A DNA stretch of 64,000 nt. It comes from Lentzea cavernae (GTDB lineage: Bacteria > Actinomycetota > Actinomycetes > Mycobacteriales > Pseudonocardiaceae). Of this stretch, positions 1 through 9,677 are shown in pieces; the first letter of the stretch is position 1; the number at the start of each line of letters is the position of its first letter. The notes beneath the pieces are model-generated. The model was not told where the DNA came from and ran no database searches. It worked only from the letters and a program-made list of their open reading frames with translations. The stretch lies in assembly GCF_014653695.1 (NCBI RefSeq), contig NZ_BNAR01000008.1, positions 186,001 through 250,000 on the forward strand. The letters are read 5' to 3'. The translations under genes were made by a program, and so were the position numbers.

Positions 1-84
1 GTGCTGTACGTCTCCGCGGGCCGGCTGGACCTGTTGAGGATGCGGACGCGGCGCGCCACCAACCGCGAGATGAAGGCCGCCTGA
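1..84 (+). CDS. 3' end of an unidentified gene (truncated by window edge)
   Basis: An open frame runs from the first base to a TGA at 82-84 and gives a 27-residue basic tail ending in REMKAA. It ends two bases before the convergent response-regulator gene. A gene placed here, next to a two-component system, is often the system's target (for example a transporter permease), but the tail is too short to identify. It is called a gene only because the frame is open and fits the gene spacing. Confidence 0.45.
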   Translation: MLYVSAGRLDLLRMRTRRATNREMKAA

Positions 85-86
85 GG

Positions 87-719
87 TCAGCGCAAGCCGG
101 CTTCGTGCGCCAGCAGCCCCGCACGAGTGCGGTTGTCGCAGTCGAGCTTGGTGAGCACGTTCGACACGTACCCCTTCACGGTGGCCTCGGTGAGGTGCAG
201 GCGGGCGCCGATCTCGGCGTTGCTCAGACCGCCGCCGAGGCACGCGAGCACCTCGGTCTCCCGTCGCGTGAGGCCGGAGATGCGGGCACGGGCGGAGTCG
301 CCGTCGCTCGACGCGGCGACCAGGCGGCGGGTCGCCTCGGGGGACAGGACGGTGTGGCCGCCCGCCGCGACGCGCACGAGATCCACCAGATCCTCCGGGG
401 AGGTGGACTTCAGCAGGAAACCCGCGGCGCCCGCCTTCATGGCGCGCAGGACGTAGGCGTCGACGTCGAACGTCGTGAGCGCCACGACCTTGGGCGGCGC
501 GTCGAGTCGGGCGATGCGGTCGAGCGCGGCCAGGCCGTCCACCTCGGGCATGCGCAGGTCCAGGAGCACGACGTCGGGGCGGAGTCGCAGCACGGCCTCC
601 ACGGCCTCGGCGCCGTCGTACGCCTCGCCGACCACGGTGAGATCCGGGGCGGCGCTCAGGATCGTGCGGAGGTACGCGCAGACCATGCGTTCGTCGTCGA
701 CGAGCAGGACCGACGTCAT
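87..719 (-). CDS. NarL/LuxR-family response regulator
   Basis: This is the DNA-binding partner of a two-component system. The 210-residue protein has an N-terminal receiver domain with the acidic pair DDE at 8-10, the phospho-acceptor Asp54 in VLLDLRMP, and the conserved Lys104 in FLLK. A LuxR-type helix-turn-helix follows at about 150-195 (LTRRETEVL, then NAEIGARLHLTEATVKGYV). All receiver residues needed for phosphorylation are present. The start codon overlaps the stop of the upstream kinase gene (ATGA), so the two are translationally coupled. Target genes cannot be read from the sequence. The partial gene converging at position 84 is a possible one. Confidence 0.95.
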   Translation of the reverse strand: MTSVLLVDDERMVCAYLRTILSAAPDLTVVGEAYDGAEAVEAVLRLRPDVVLLDLRMPEVDGLAALDRIARLDAPPKVVALTTFDVDAYVLRAMKAGAAGFLLKSTSPEDLVDLVRVAAGGHTVLSPEATRRLVAASSDGDSARARISGLTRRETEVLACLGGGLSNAEIGARLHLTEATVKGYVSNVLTKLDCDNRTRAGLLAHEAGLR

Positions 720-1810
720 GTCGGCACGAACGCGGGCAGGACGGCGTCCACCTCGAAGCCGCCGTCGTCGGTCGGGCCCGCGGTGAGGGTGCCGCCGACC
801 ATCTCCACCCGGCCGCGCAGGCCGAGCAGCCCGCTGCCGGAACCGGGCAGCGCGAGGTCCGGCACCGCGGACGGCCTGGTGTTGCGGATGACGGCGCGGA
901 CGCTGCTCGGTCCGCAGTGGATGGTGATCTCGGTGTGGGCGCCGGGGGCGTGCTTGTGCACGTTCGTGAGCGACTCCTGGACGACCCGGTACATCGTGCG
1001 GCGGACGGCGGGGGAGATCGTGTCGGCGTCGCCGTGTTCGGTCAGCGTGACCTCCAGGCCGGTGGCGGCCGAGTCGGCGACCAGGCGGGAGAGCCGGTCG
1101 GGCAGCACGTCGGGGATGCGGGCGGCACGGCCCGAGCGCAGCACGCCGACGAGGTCGCGCAGTTCGGCCAACGCCTGGCAGCCCGCGGTGCGCAGTTCCT
1201 CGGCGGCCTTGCGCACGCCGTCGTCCTTCGCGGCCACCCGCAACGCGCCGGCGTGCAGCACCATCAGGTTCAGCCGGTGGGTGACGACGTCGTGCATCTC
1301 GCCGGCGAGCCTGGTGCGTTCGTCGGCACGCGCCTGCTCTGCCAGCAGCTCACGTTCCCTCTCGGCCCGTTCGGCCCGCTCGACCAGCGCCTGCACGAGC
1401 CTGCGCCGCGCGCCGACGTAGAGACCGGCGAGCCCGGCGATCACGATGAGGGCGGGGCCGGTGAAGCCGTCGCCGACGTTCGGCATCGCCCACACCCCGG
1501 CACCGATCGCCCAGGTCACGGGGTGGGTGACCACGAGCCAGCGATGGCGCGGGGCGTGCGCGGCCACGGAGTACGCGGACGCCATCGAGGCGTAGGTCGG
1601 CGTGAGCAGCGCGAGGAAAGCGATTACCAGGCTCGAACCGACGGGATTCGTCCGCCGCCACCACAGCGCCACCGCCGAAAGCAGGTGGACCGCCACGTAG
1701 AACGCCACGGACGCGGCCACGAGGCGGGACGGAGCGGGCATCGTGACCTCGCGCCAAAGGCCGAGCGCTGCCACGAGCAGCACCAGTGCCAGATCCACGG
1801 CCCGTGTCAC
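716..1810 (-). CDS. Sensor histidine kinase (HisKA_3 / NarX-DesK type)
   Basis: This 364-residue membrane kinase pairs with the downstream NarL-type regulator. About four hydrophobic segments fill residues 5-140, with no extracellular domain of note, so it may sense within the membrane. A charged coiled stretch at 140-165 leads to the HisKA_3 box with the likely phospho-acceptor His173 (GEMHDVVTHRL). The C-terminal HATPase shows NVHKHAPGA (N box) and GSGSGLLGLRGR (G box). The first codon, GTG at 1808-1810, has no clear ribosome-binding site. The stimulus is unknown; relatives often answer cell-envelope stress or antibiotics. Confidence 0.92.
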   Translation of the reverse strand: MTRAVDLALVLLVAALGLWREVTMPAPSRLVAASVAFYVAVHLLSAVALWWRRTNPVGSSLVIAFLALLTPTYASMASAYSVAAHAPRHRWLVVTHPVTWAIGAGVWAMPNVGDGFTGPALIVIAGLAGLYVGARRRLVQALVERAERAERERELLAEQARADERTRLAGEMHDVVTHRLNLMVLHAGALRVAAKDDGVRKAAEELRTAGCQALAELRDLVGVLRSGRAARIPDVLPDRLSRLVADSAATGLEVTLTEHGDADTISPAVRRTMYRVVQESLTNVHKHAPGAHTEITIHCGPSSVRAVIRNTRPSAVPDLALPGSGSGLLGLRGRVEMVGGTLTAGPTDDGGFEVDAVLPAFVPT

Positions 1811-1941
1811 GCGAGTGACGATACTGCCGGTTTGTGCCGTGGATCACCTACTGGAGCAGGGGATCAACCCTACTTTCGCAGGTGGCGACACCCGACTTTT
1901 CCGCCTGCCGGACACGGGTGTTCGTTCGCTGCACTTGTGGG

Positions 1942-2937
1942 GTGAAACGAATCCACGAACTCGACGCCTTGCGCGGTTTCGCACTGGCCGGCATCACGTT
2001 CATGAACATCCTGCAGATGACCGGCATGCCCCAGCCGACGGGCCGCAACGCCGACCACCTCGACTCGTTCCTGTTCCAGATCGCGTTCGACCAGCGGTTC
2101 GCGCCGACGTTCGCGGTGCTGTTCGGCATGAGCTTCGCGCTGTTCCTGCGCGGGTCGGCGTCCACGCACCCACGGCCACGCCTGCTGCTCGCGCGACGGC
2201 TGGTGGCCCTGACATTGCTCGGCCTCGCCCACGCCTTGCTGCAGCCGGGGGAGGTGCTGCGGTTCTACGGCGTGTTCGGGCTGCTGTTCCTGGTGGCGGC
2301 GTCGTTCCTCGCGCGCCGGTGGGTGCTGTCGCTGGGAGTGGTGGCCCTGGTGGTGCCCGTGGTGCTCGCGTCGCTCAACGTCTTCCTGCTCGGCCCGTTC
2401 CCCATCCCCGGGTTGCTTCTGCTGGGCATGGCCGCGGTGCAGTACGACGTGCTGGGCCGGATGAACCGGCCCGCCGTGGTGCTGGCGCTGCTCGTGCTCG
2501 CGGTGCCCGCCGCGATCTGGCAGTTCCACGGCGGCGCGGGGCTCGCCGGGGTGAGCAGGGCGCAGCTCACCGGGCTGGTGTTCGCACCTCTGTTCGCGAT
2601 GCTGTTCCTGTTGCGGCCTTGGAGGTTCTTCGAACCGATGGGGAAGATGGCGTTGACCAACTACCTGCTCGCGACTCTGCTGGTCCTCGCGGTGAGTGGA
2701 GTGGTCTCGAGCTACCTGACGCTGGTCCTCTGTGGACTCGGGATCGGGGTCGTGCAGGCGGTGTTGAGCCACTTCTGGATGCGGCGGTTCAGGTACGGGC
2801 CGGCGGAGTGGGCATGGCGGTGCGTCACGTGGTGGCGGATCATCCCCTTCGGAACAGCGCCGTCCACAGGAAGCCCTTCCCGAACGCCGGCGAGTCCCGA
2901 GGTTCCTCCTTCATCCGGCGCAGCTCGACCTCGGTGA
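1942..2937 (+). CDS. DUF418-type multi-pass membrane protein
   Basis: The protein begins with the family signature LDALRGFALAGI right after the chosen GTG at 1942. The open frame extends upstream, but those residues are not hydrophobic or family-like. It has roughly eight hydrophobic segments and the C-terminal FGPAEW-like stretch (RYGPAEWAWR) typical of DUF418 proteins, which are inner-membrane proteins of unresolved function, often annotated as transporters or acyltransferase-like. After that stretch the frame runs on for about 40 low-complexity residues and overlaps the convergent methyltransferase gene by 98 nt. The original stop may have been lost. The membrane assignment is firm; the function is unknown. 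Confidence 0.8.
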   Translation: MKRIHELDALRGFALAGITFMNILQMTGMPQPTGRNADHLDSFLFQIAFDQRFAPTFAVLFGMSFALFLRGSASTHPRPRLLLARRLVALTLLGLAHALLQPGEVLRFYGVFGLLFLVAASFLARRWVLSLGVVALVVPVVLASLNVFLLGPFPIPGLLLLGMAAVQYDVLGRMNRPAVVLALLVLAVPAAIWQFHGGAGLAGVSRAQLTGLVFAPLFAMLFLLRPWRFFEPMGKMALTNYLLATLLVLAVSGVVSSYLTLVLCGLGIGVVQAVLSHFWMRRFRYGPAEWAWRCVTWWRIIPFGTAPSTGSPSRTPASPEVPPSSGAARPR

Positions 2938-3544
2938 GGTCCTGGAAGATCCAGCGCAGCTCGTCCGGGGTGTACCCGACACCGCCGGAGAGCCCCGACT
3001 GCCGGTAGAGGTCGGCATCGGGTGTGGCGGTGCCCTCCTCCGCGGTGAAGCAGGTGAGCGCGAAGTGGCCGCCGGGGACGAGCACGCGGTCGAGCAGCGC
3101 CAGGTAGCCGATGCGGCGGTGCGGTGGCAGGTGGTGGAAGCAGCCTGAGTCGTAGACCAGGTCGTAGGAGCCCTCGGTCGCGAACGCGTCGCCGTGCCGG
3201 AAGCGGACGTCCAGGCCCTCGGAGCGTTCGGTGGCCCACCTGATGGCGGTGGCCGAGATGTCCACCGCGTCGACCTCGAAGCCGTTGCGCGCCAAGAAGA
3301 TCGCGTTGCGGCCGGGTCCGCAGCCGATGTCGAGAGCACGACCTGGGGTGATCACACCGCGTCGCACGTGCCCGGCCAGGTTCTCGTCCGGCTTGGCGAC
3401 GAAGAACGGCACCTCGCGCGAGCGGTCCGCGTAGAAGGCGTCCCACCAGTCGCCCGCGCGGGTGGTCCAGCGGTCGGCCTCCGGAGCGAACAGGCCGTCC
3501 AGCAATGCCATGACGTCGTCGATCGTGCGCACGGTTCGCTGCAC
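2840..3544 (-). CDS. Class I SAM-dependent methyltransferase
   Basis: This 234-residue soluble methyltransferase has motif I as LDIGCGPGRNAIFLA (about residues 71-85), an acidic residue at the end of beta-2 (VDAVDIS), and a motif IV region YDLVYDSGCFHHLPP. The layout resembles TehB/thiopurine-methyltransferase-like small-molecule enzymes, including the N-terminal helix WWDAFYADR. The substrate cannot be told. It converges on the DUF418 gene with a 98-nt overlap and diverges from the ABC-F gene with a gap of about 130 nt. Confidence 0.88.
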   Translation of the reverse strand: MQRTVRTIDDVMALLDGLFAPEADRWTTRAGDWWDAFYADRSREVPFFVAKPDENLAGHVRRGVITPGRALDIGCGPGRNAIFLARNGFEVDAVDISATAIRWATERSEGLDVRFRHGDAFATEGSYDLVYDSGCFHHLPPHRRIGYLALLDRVLVPGGHFALTCFTAEEGTATPDADLYRQSGLSGGVGYTPDELRWIFQDLTEVELRRMKEEPRDSPAFGKGFLWTALFRRG

Positions 3545-3677
3545 TCAAACCCCCAGGTAGATGCCCTGCGAGTATATCCGCTTGCGGCCTCGTACGGTGT
3601 ATGGCAACATCGATTAGGTGATCTGCTGACCTCGCCTTCAAGCCATGTCCGATTTCCTTCGGCGGTGGGGGTCACCC

Positions 3678-5201
<1,524 letters not shown>

Positions 5202-5542
5202 AGCGGATCAGCCCGTCGCGCGTGTCCACGAACTGTGCGATGTGCGCGACGAGCTGTTTCCCGTCCCGCAGAACGCCCGTCCAGGTCAGGCGCAGGATCG
5301 CGGTGTCGCCGGAGACCAGCTCCGAGTGCACGTCGTACTTCTGCGACGACAGCAGCCCGGTGCCCTTGTCGGAGTTCGCGAGCATCTCGTCCAACGGAGA
5401 CCGGGCGCCGTGCGGCTTGATCAGGTTCGGGCGCTCGACGGTCACCGCGTCGGCGGTGAACAGCGGACGCAGCTCGTCACCGGACTTCCCGGCTTCCAGG
5501 GCGCGGTGCAGGGCGTGGGCGGCTTCAACAGGAGTCATGTGC

Positions 5543-5570
5543 ACAACCATAGTTGTACAACCTTGGTTGT
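5543..5570. promoter_or_regulatory. Double palindromic operator between SnoaL-like and MarR genes
   Basis: Two abutting 14-bp inverted repeats, ACAACCATAGTTGT (5543-5556) and ACAACCTTGGTTGT (5557-5570), fill the divergent intergenic region. Their junction also makes the perfect palindrome GTTGTACAAC. MarR proteins bind 16-20 bp palindromes of this kind as dimers, so this is the expected autoregulatory site. It reaches to within 5 nt of the SnoaL-like ATG at 5538. Confidence 0.75.
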
Positions 5571-5589
5571 CAATGTCAGGATCTGCGCC

Positions 5590-6033
5590 GTGGACCTGAT
5601 GGACATCGACCTCGCGACACTCGCCCACCTCGCGGGCATCTCGGCGAACGACGCGATCCTCAAGCAGCTGCACGAGATCGGGCACACGGGCGTGCGCATC
5701 TCCCACGGTTACGTGATCCAGCACCTCGTCGAAGGCGAGCCGACCGTGTCCGAGCTGGGCGAACTGCTCGGCGTCACCCAGCAGGCGGCCTCGAAGCAGG
5801 TGCTGGAGCTGGAACGCCTCGGCTACGTCCAGCGCGTCGAGGACCGCGGCGACAGCAGGATCCGGCGTGCCCGGCTGACGGAGCGGGGCCGGAGGCTGGT
5901 CGAGGACAGCCGCCGGCTCCGGCGTCAGCTGGACGTGCACGGCGACGATGCCGTGAAACGGGCGTTGATCAGGTTGATCGAGGCGACCGGTGGCGCGGAG
6001 GGCGTGCGCGGCCGCCGCGTGCCTATGGCCTGA
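5590..6033 (+). CDS. MarR-family transcriptional regulator
   Basis: This 147-residue winged-helix regulator shows VSELGELLGVTQQAASKQVLELERLGYVQRVEDRGDSR, a canonical MarR recognition helix followed by the wing. The GTG at 5590 is preceded by AGGA at suitable spacing; an ATG three codons later is an alternative. It diverges from the SnoaL-like gene, and two tandem palindromes lie directly upstream, which points to autorepression and control of the neighbour. Its ligand is unknown. The 3' end overlaps the convergent secreted-protein gene by 11 nt. Confidence 0.9.
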   Translation: MDLMDIDLATLAHLAGISANDAILKQLHEIGHTGVRISHGYVIQHLVEGEPTVSELGELLGVTQQAASKQVLELERLGYVQRVEDRGDSRIRRARLTERGRRLVEDSRRLRRQLDVHGDDAVKRALIRLIEATGGAEGVRGRRVPMA

Positions 6034-6850
6034 AGATCGGCTCCACCCAGTAGTTGCTCGCGTTCCACGTGTCGGTCGGGAACCCGCCGCCGTAGCGGTA
6101 CACGCCCGCGTTCACCGGCAGCGTGAACGGCGTCTGCACCAGGTTGCCGGCGAAGTAGTCCTGCGTCGCCCGGTAGCCACCGGACGGCGTGTAGTACGAA
6201 ACGACGTACTCGGTGCCCGGAGTCACGGGAACCGGTGTGCTGAAGGTGATCCGCTGGACGTAGGCGGCGCTGGGGGCGTCCTGCTCGGCCAGAAGCACGC
6301 CGCCGGCCCAGATCCGCGCGGTGACGGGTCCGGTGTACGAGCCGCGGTAGACGATCACGGCCGGGATCGAGCCGGCGCGGTCGACCCGGAGGCGCACGCC
6401 CAGTTCGACGGCCTCGGTGTCCGGGTCGTTGATGGTCGGGCTGTGCGTGTCGTTGAGGATGAGCAGGGTGTCGCCGTCGAGCGGTGGAACCGTCGTGCCG
6501 CCGACGTGGACCGTGCGCGAGACGGTGACCGGGCCGGTCGTGGACGCGGTGCGGGCGCGGGCCTTGATCGTCAGCGGGCCCGGGACGGAGGGCCACAGCA
6601 CGACCGACCACCGTTCGCCGTGCGCGTCGACGGTGGTCCAGTTGGTGCCGTCGTCGGTGGAGAAGTCGACCTCGGTGATGCCGCCCGACTCGCCGTTGAC
6701 GGCGCCGCCGATCACGAGCAACGGCTCGTTCAGCGGGACGGAGGCCTCGGCGGTGGGCGAGAAGAGCATCGCCATCGGGGCGTTCGCGGCGAGGGCCGGA
6801 GTGGGAGAGACCAGGACAAGTGCCAGCAGCAGTATGGCTAATCGTCTCAT
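6023..6850 (-). CDS. Secreted protein with Ig-like domain and DUF4082 domain
   Basis: The 275-residue protein starts MRRLAILLLALVLVSPTPALAA, a clear Sec signal peptide that fixes the start at 6850. Residues about 25-115 resemble the Ig-like dimerisation domain of molybdenum oxidoreductases (GGITEVDFSTDDGTNW). The C-terminal half matches DUF4082 (ITFSTPVPVTPGTEYVVSYYTPSG, then a Tyr/Trp-rich end), a beta-sandwich found in actinobacterial extracellular carbohydrate-related proteins. It is probably extracellular or wall-bound. No catalytic motif is visible. It lies divergent from a molybdenum hydroxylase operon; whether the Ig domain and that enzyme are linked is not known. Confidence 0.8.
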   Translation of the reverse strand: MRRLAILLLALVLVSPTPALAANAPMAMLFSPTAEASVPLNEPLLVIGGAVNGESGGITEVDFSTDDGTNWTTVDAHGERWSVVLWPSVPGPLTIKARARTASTTGPVTVSRTVHVGGTTVPPLDGDTLLILNDTHSPTINDPDTEAVELGVRLRVDRAGSIPAVIVYRGSYTGPVTARIWAGGVLLAEQDAPSAAYVQRITFSTPVPVTPGTEYVVSYYTPSGGYRATQDYFAGNLVQTPFTLPVNAGVYRYGGGFPTDTWNASNYWVEPIFRP

Positions 6851-6961
6851 GTACGGCAGATCGTTCCCCGTAGATCCGCAGTTACGGTGATCCGCTGTTC
6901 GGTCGTGCACCCATTCGGCTGACGGTCGTACCCGTGTCCATCAGATGTCGTTGACGAGTAC

Positions 6962-9175
6962 ATGACCTGTGACAACGAAGTCCCGGTCCCTGGAGCTCAG
7001 GTCCCGGTGCGTCGTCGGCAGTTCCTCACGTTCCTGGTCGCCGCGCCGGTGCTCACCGTCGCGGTTCCCGGCACGGCCGAGGCCGTCATCCCGACACTGC
7101 CGCAACCGGCCGAGATCCTGGATCTCGGCGACGTCCTCATCCTGGCCGGCACTCCGACGGCCGGTGCGCTCGCCGTGCTCCGCGTCGGCGAGGACGGCGT
7201 CGTCACCCTCGAACTGCCTCGCGCCGAGGTCGGACAGGGCATCACCACGGCCTGCGCGATGCTCGTCGCGGAGGAGCTCGACCTGCCGCTCGGCCAGGTC
7301 CGCGTCACGCTCGCGGACGCGCGGCCCGAGCTGCTGATGAACCAGCTCACGGGCGGTTCGAACACGATGCGGTCGGTGTACGGCCCGGTCCGCCAGGCGG
7401 CGGCGGCCGCGCGGGCCAGGCTGCTCGCGGCGGCGGCGCGGCAGCACGGCGTCGCTGTCGAGCGACTGTCCACACGGGACGGCGCGGTGATCCTGCCGGA
7501 CGGGCGCCCGATCGTCTACGAGCTGCTGACCTCGGCCGCCGCCCAGCTGACCGGAACCTTCGCCGCGCAACCGAAACCGGCGAGCGAGCACCGGCTCGTC
7601 GGCACCCCGCAGTCGCGCATCGACGCCCGCGCGATGGTCACCGGGCAGTTCAAGTACACCCTCGACCAGGACGTGCCCGGCGCGATGCCGACGGTCGTGC
7701 GCCGCCCGCCGACGATCAACGGCTCGGTGCGGTCGGTCGACTCGGCGGCCGCGAAGGCGATGCCGGGTGTGCTCGCGATCGGGGTCGTGCCGACCGGTGT
7801 CGCGGTGGTCGCCGAGACGTTCGGGCAGGCCATGGCCGCGCGGGACGCGCTGAAGGTCACCTGGAACCCCGGCACGATCGACGCGTTGTCGGACAAGGAG
7901 ATCCGCGCGAAGCTCCAGGCGGCCACGCTGCCGTTCGTGGTGCCGCCGCTGCTGACCCAGCACCTCGACATGGAGTTCGACTTCGCGTTCGTCAGCCACG
8001 CGCCGATGGAGACGAACTCGGCGATCGCGGACGTCCGCGACGACCGGGCCGAGATCTGGGCGGGGCTGAAGTCGCCGATCGTGGCGCAGCAGACCATCGC
8101 CGCCGCCATCGGACTGCCGGAATCGGCGGTCGAGGTGCACGTCATGCAGGGCGGAGGTTCCTTCGGGCGCAGGCTCTTCTTCGACGCCGCGCTGGAGGCC
8201 GCGCAGATCTCCAAGGCGTTGCGGCGCCCTGTGAAGCTCATGTGGGACCGCAAGGACGACATGCGTCACGGCCGGGCGCGCGCCGCCAGCCACCACAAGC
8301 TGCGGGCCACGTTCGGGCTGGGCAACGTGCTGACGTTCGAGCACCGCGTGGCGTCGGTCGAGACCGACTTCCGGCACGGCCTCGGCGAGATCCTCACCGC
8401 CACCGCCGCGAAGCTGCCGGTCGCGGGCAACCTGTCGTTCGCGCAGACGGTGTTCCTCACGACGTGCAAGGTGCCGTACAACTTCGGCGTGGTGACCTCG
8501 TTGCTCAACGAGGTGCCGCTGCGCATGCACACCGGCTCGTGGCGGTCGGTGTACTCCGCGAACACCCGTGGTGCGGAAGAAGTCCTGGTCGACCAGCTCG
8601 CGAAGAAGATGGGCAAGGACCCCGTCGCGTTCCGCCGCGAGTTCCTCAAGACCGCACGCCAGCGGGCCGTGCTCAACAAGGTCGTGGCCGAGGGCCAGTG
8701 GGGCCGCTCGATGCCCCAGGGCTTCGCGCAGGGCATCGGCTTCCACGACGAGTACAAGTCGTGCACGGCCTGCCTGGTCGAGATCGACGCCCGCGACCCG
8801 CGCAACCCGCGCGTGGTCAAGGCCGTGATCGCGGTCGACGTCGGCCGCCCGATCAACCCGCGCGGCCTCGAGGCGCAGATGCTAGGCGGCCTGACCGACG
8901 CCATCTCCACCACGCTGCGCGCCGGTCTGCACATCGACAAGGGGCTTCCGCTGGAGGGCTCGTTCTCGCAGTTCCACTACGCACGGCAGAAGGACGCGCC
9001 GCTCGACGTGAGGATCCACGTGATGCCGGCGACCGGTGAACCGGGCGGCGCGGGCGAGCTGGGCGTGCCGGCCGCGGTCGGTGCCATCGCCAACGCCTAC
9101 TCGCGGGCGACCGGCATCGTGCCGAGCAGCTTCCCGATCATCTTCCCGGTCGACTTCGAGCCGTTCCCGCGCTGA
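6962..9175 (+). CDS. Molybdopterin-binding large subunit of a xanthine-dehydrogenase-family enzyme (IorB type)
   Basis: This subunit hydroxylates an aldehyde or N-heteroaromatic compound using a molybdenum-pterin-cytosine cofactor. The 737-residue protein opens with a twin-arginine signal (R17-R18-R19-Q-F-L and a hydrophobic stretch ending AVPGTAEA), so the complex is exported folded, as in isoquinoline 1-oxidoreductase relatives. Cofactor motifs include MQGGGSFGRR, and the catalytic glutamate lies in GEPGGAGELGVP near the C-terminus. The 2Fe-2S subunit gene follows after a 13-nt gap with its own AAGGAG. No FAD subunit gene is present, as expected for the two-subunit IorAB type. The substrate is unknown. 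Confidence 0.9.
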   Translation: MTCDNEVPVPGAQVPVRRRQFLTFLVAAPVLTVAVPGTAEAVIPTLPQPAEILDLGDVLILAGTPTAGALAVLRVGEDGVVTLELPRAEVGQGITTACAMLVAEELDLPLGQVRVTLADARPELLMNQLTGGSNTMRSVYGPVRQAAAAARARLLAAAARQHGVAVERLSTRDGAVILPDGRPIVYELLTSAAAQLTGTFAAQPKPASEHRLVGTPQSRIDARAMVTGQFKYTLDQDVPGAMPTVVRRPPTINGSVRSVDSAAAKAMPGVLAIGVVPTGVAVVAETFGQAMAARDALKVTWNPGTIDALSDKEIRAKLQAATLPFVVPPLLTQHLDMEFDFAFVSHAPMETNSAIADVRDDRAEIWAGLKSPIVAQQTIAAAIGLPESAVEVHVMQGGGSFGRRLFFDAALEAAQISKALRRPVKLMWDRKDDMRHGRARAASHHKLRATFGLGNVLTFEHRVASVETDFRHGLGEILTATAAKLPVAGNLSFAQTVFLTTCKVPYNFGVVTSLLNEVPLRMHTGSWRSVYSANTRGAEEVLVDQLAKKMGKDPVAFRREFLKTARQRAVLNKVVAEGQWGRSMPQGFAQGIGFHDEYKSCTACLVEIDARDPRNPRVVKAVIAVDVGRPINPRGLEAQMLGGLTDAISTTLRAGLHIDKGLPLEGSFSQFHYARQKDAPLDVRIHVMPATGEPGGAGELGVPAAVGAIANAYSRATGIVPSSFPIIFPVDFEPFPR

Positions 9176-9188
9176 AGGAGCGTCCCCT

Positions 9189-9644
9189 GTGCCTACCTAC
9201 ACCATGATCGTCAACGGGAAGCCGGTCACCGTCGAGGCTCCCGCCGACATGGCACTGCTCTGGGTGCTGCGCGACAAGCTCGGCGTGCGCGGCCCCAAGT
9301 TCGGCTGCGGCATCGGCGTCTGCCGCGCCTGCACGTCCCACCTCAACGGCGCGGAGATCCAGCCGTGCGTCACGCCCGTCGCGGAGTGCTCCGGGCAGGA
9401 GGTGACCACGATCGAGGGACTGGCGTCCGGTGACGACCTGCACCCCGTCCAGGAGGCGTGGCTCGAGCAGGACGTCGCCCAGTGCGGCTACTGCCAGCCC
9501 GGCCAGATCATGGCCGCGGCGGCCCTTCTCCGGACGAAGCAGGAGATAACGGACGAGGACATCGACCGGATCGCGAACGTCTGCCGGTGCGGTACCTACT
9601 TCCGCATCCGGCAGGCCATAAAGTCGGCGGCGGCCAAGATGTGA
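9189..9644 (+). CDS. 2Fe-2S subunit of the molybdenum hydroxylase (IorA type)
   Basis: The 151-residue electron-transfer subunit carries two [2Fe-2S] clusters. The plant-type N-terminal cluster uses Cys40, Cys45, Cys48 and Cys60 (CGIGVCRAC...C). The helical C-terminal cluster uses Cys99, Cys102, Cys132 and Cys134 (CGYCQPGQ, CRCGTY). All eight ligands are present. The GTG start at 9189 sits 8 nt after AAGGAG. Lacking its own signal, it probably rides out with the Tat-targeted large subunit. Confidence 0.93.
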   Translation: MPTYTMIVNGKPVTVEAPADMALLWVLRDKLGVRGPKFGCGIGVCRACTSHLNGAEIQPCVTPVAECSGQEVTTIEGLASGDDLHPVQEAWLEQDVAQCGYCQPGQIMAAAALLRTKQEITDEDIDRIANVCRCGTYFRIRQAIKSAAAKM

Positions 9645-9677
9645 GGTAGCCGGGGCCCGCCGGCGCAGGAGGATCCC

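Noticed and set aside
6941..8746. A 601-codon minus-strand frame, with similar frames at 9138-10820
   Set aside because: They are antisense to the molybdenum hydroxylase and ArsB-like genes and have no protein-like features.
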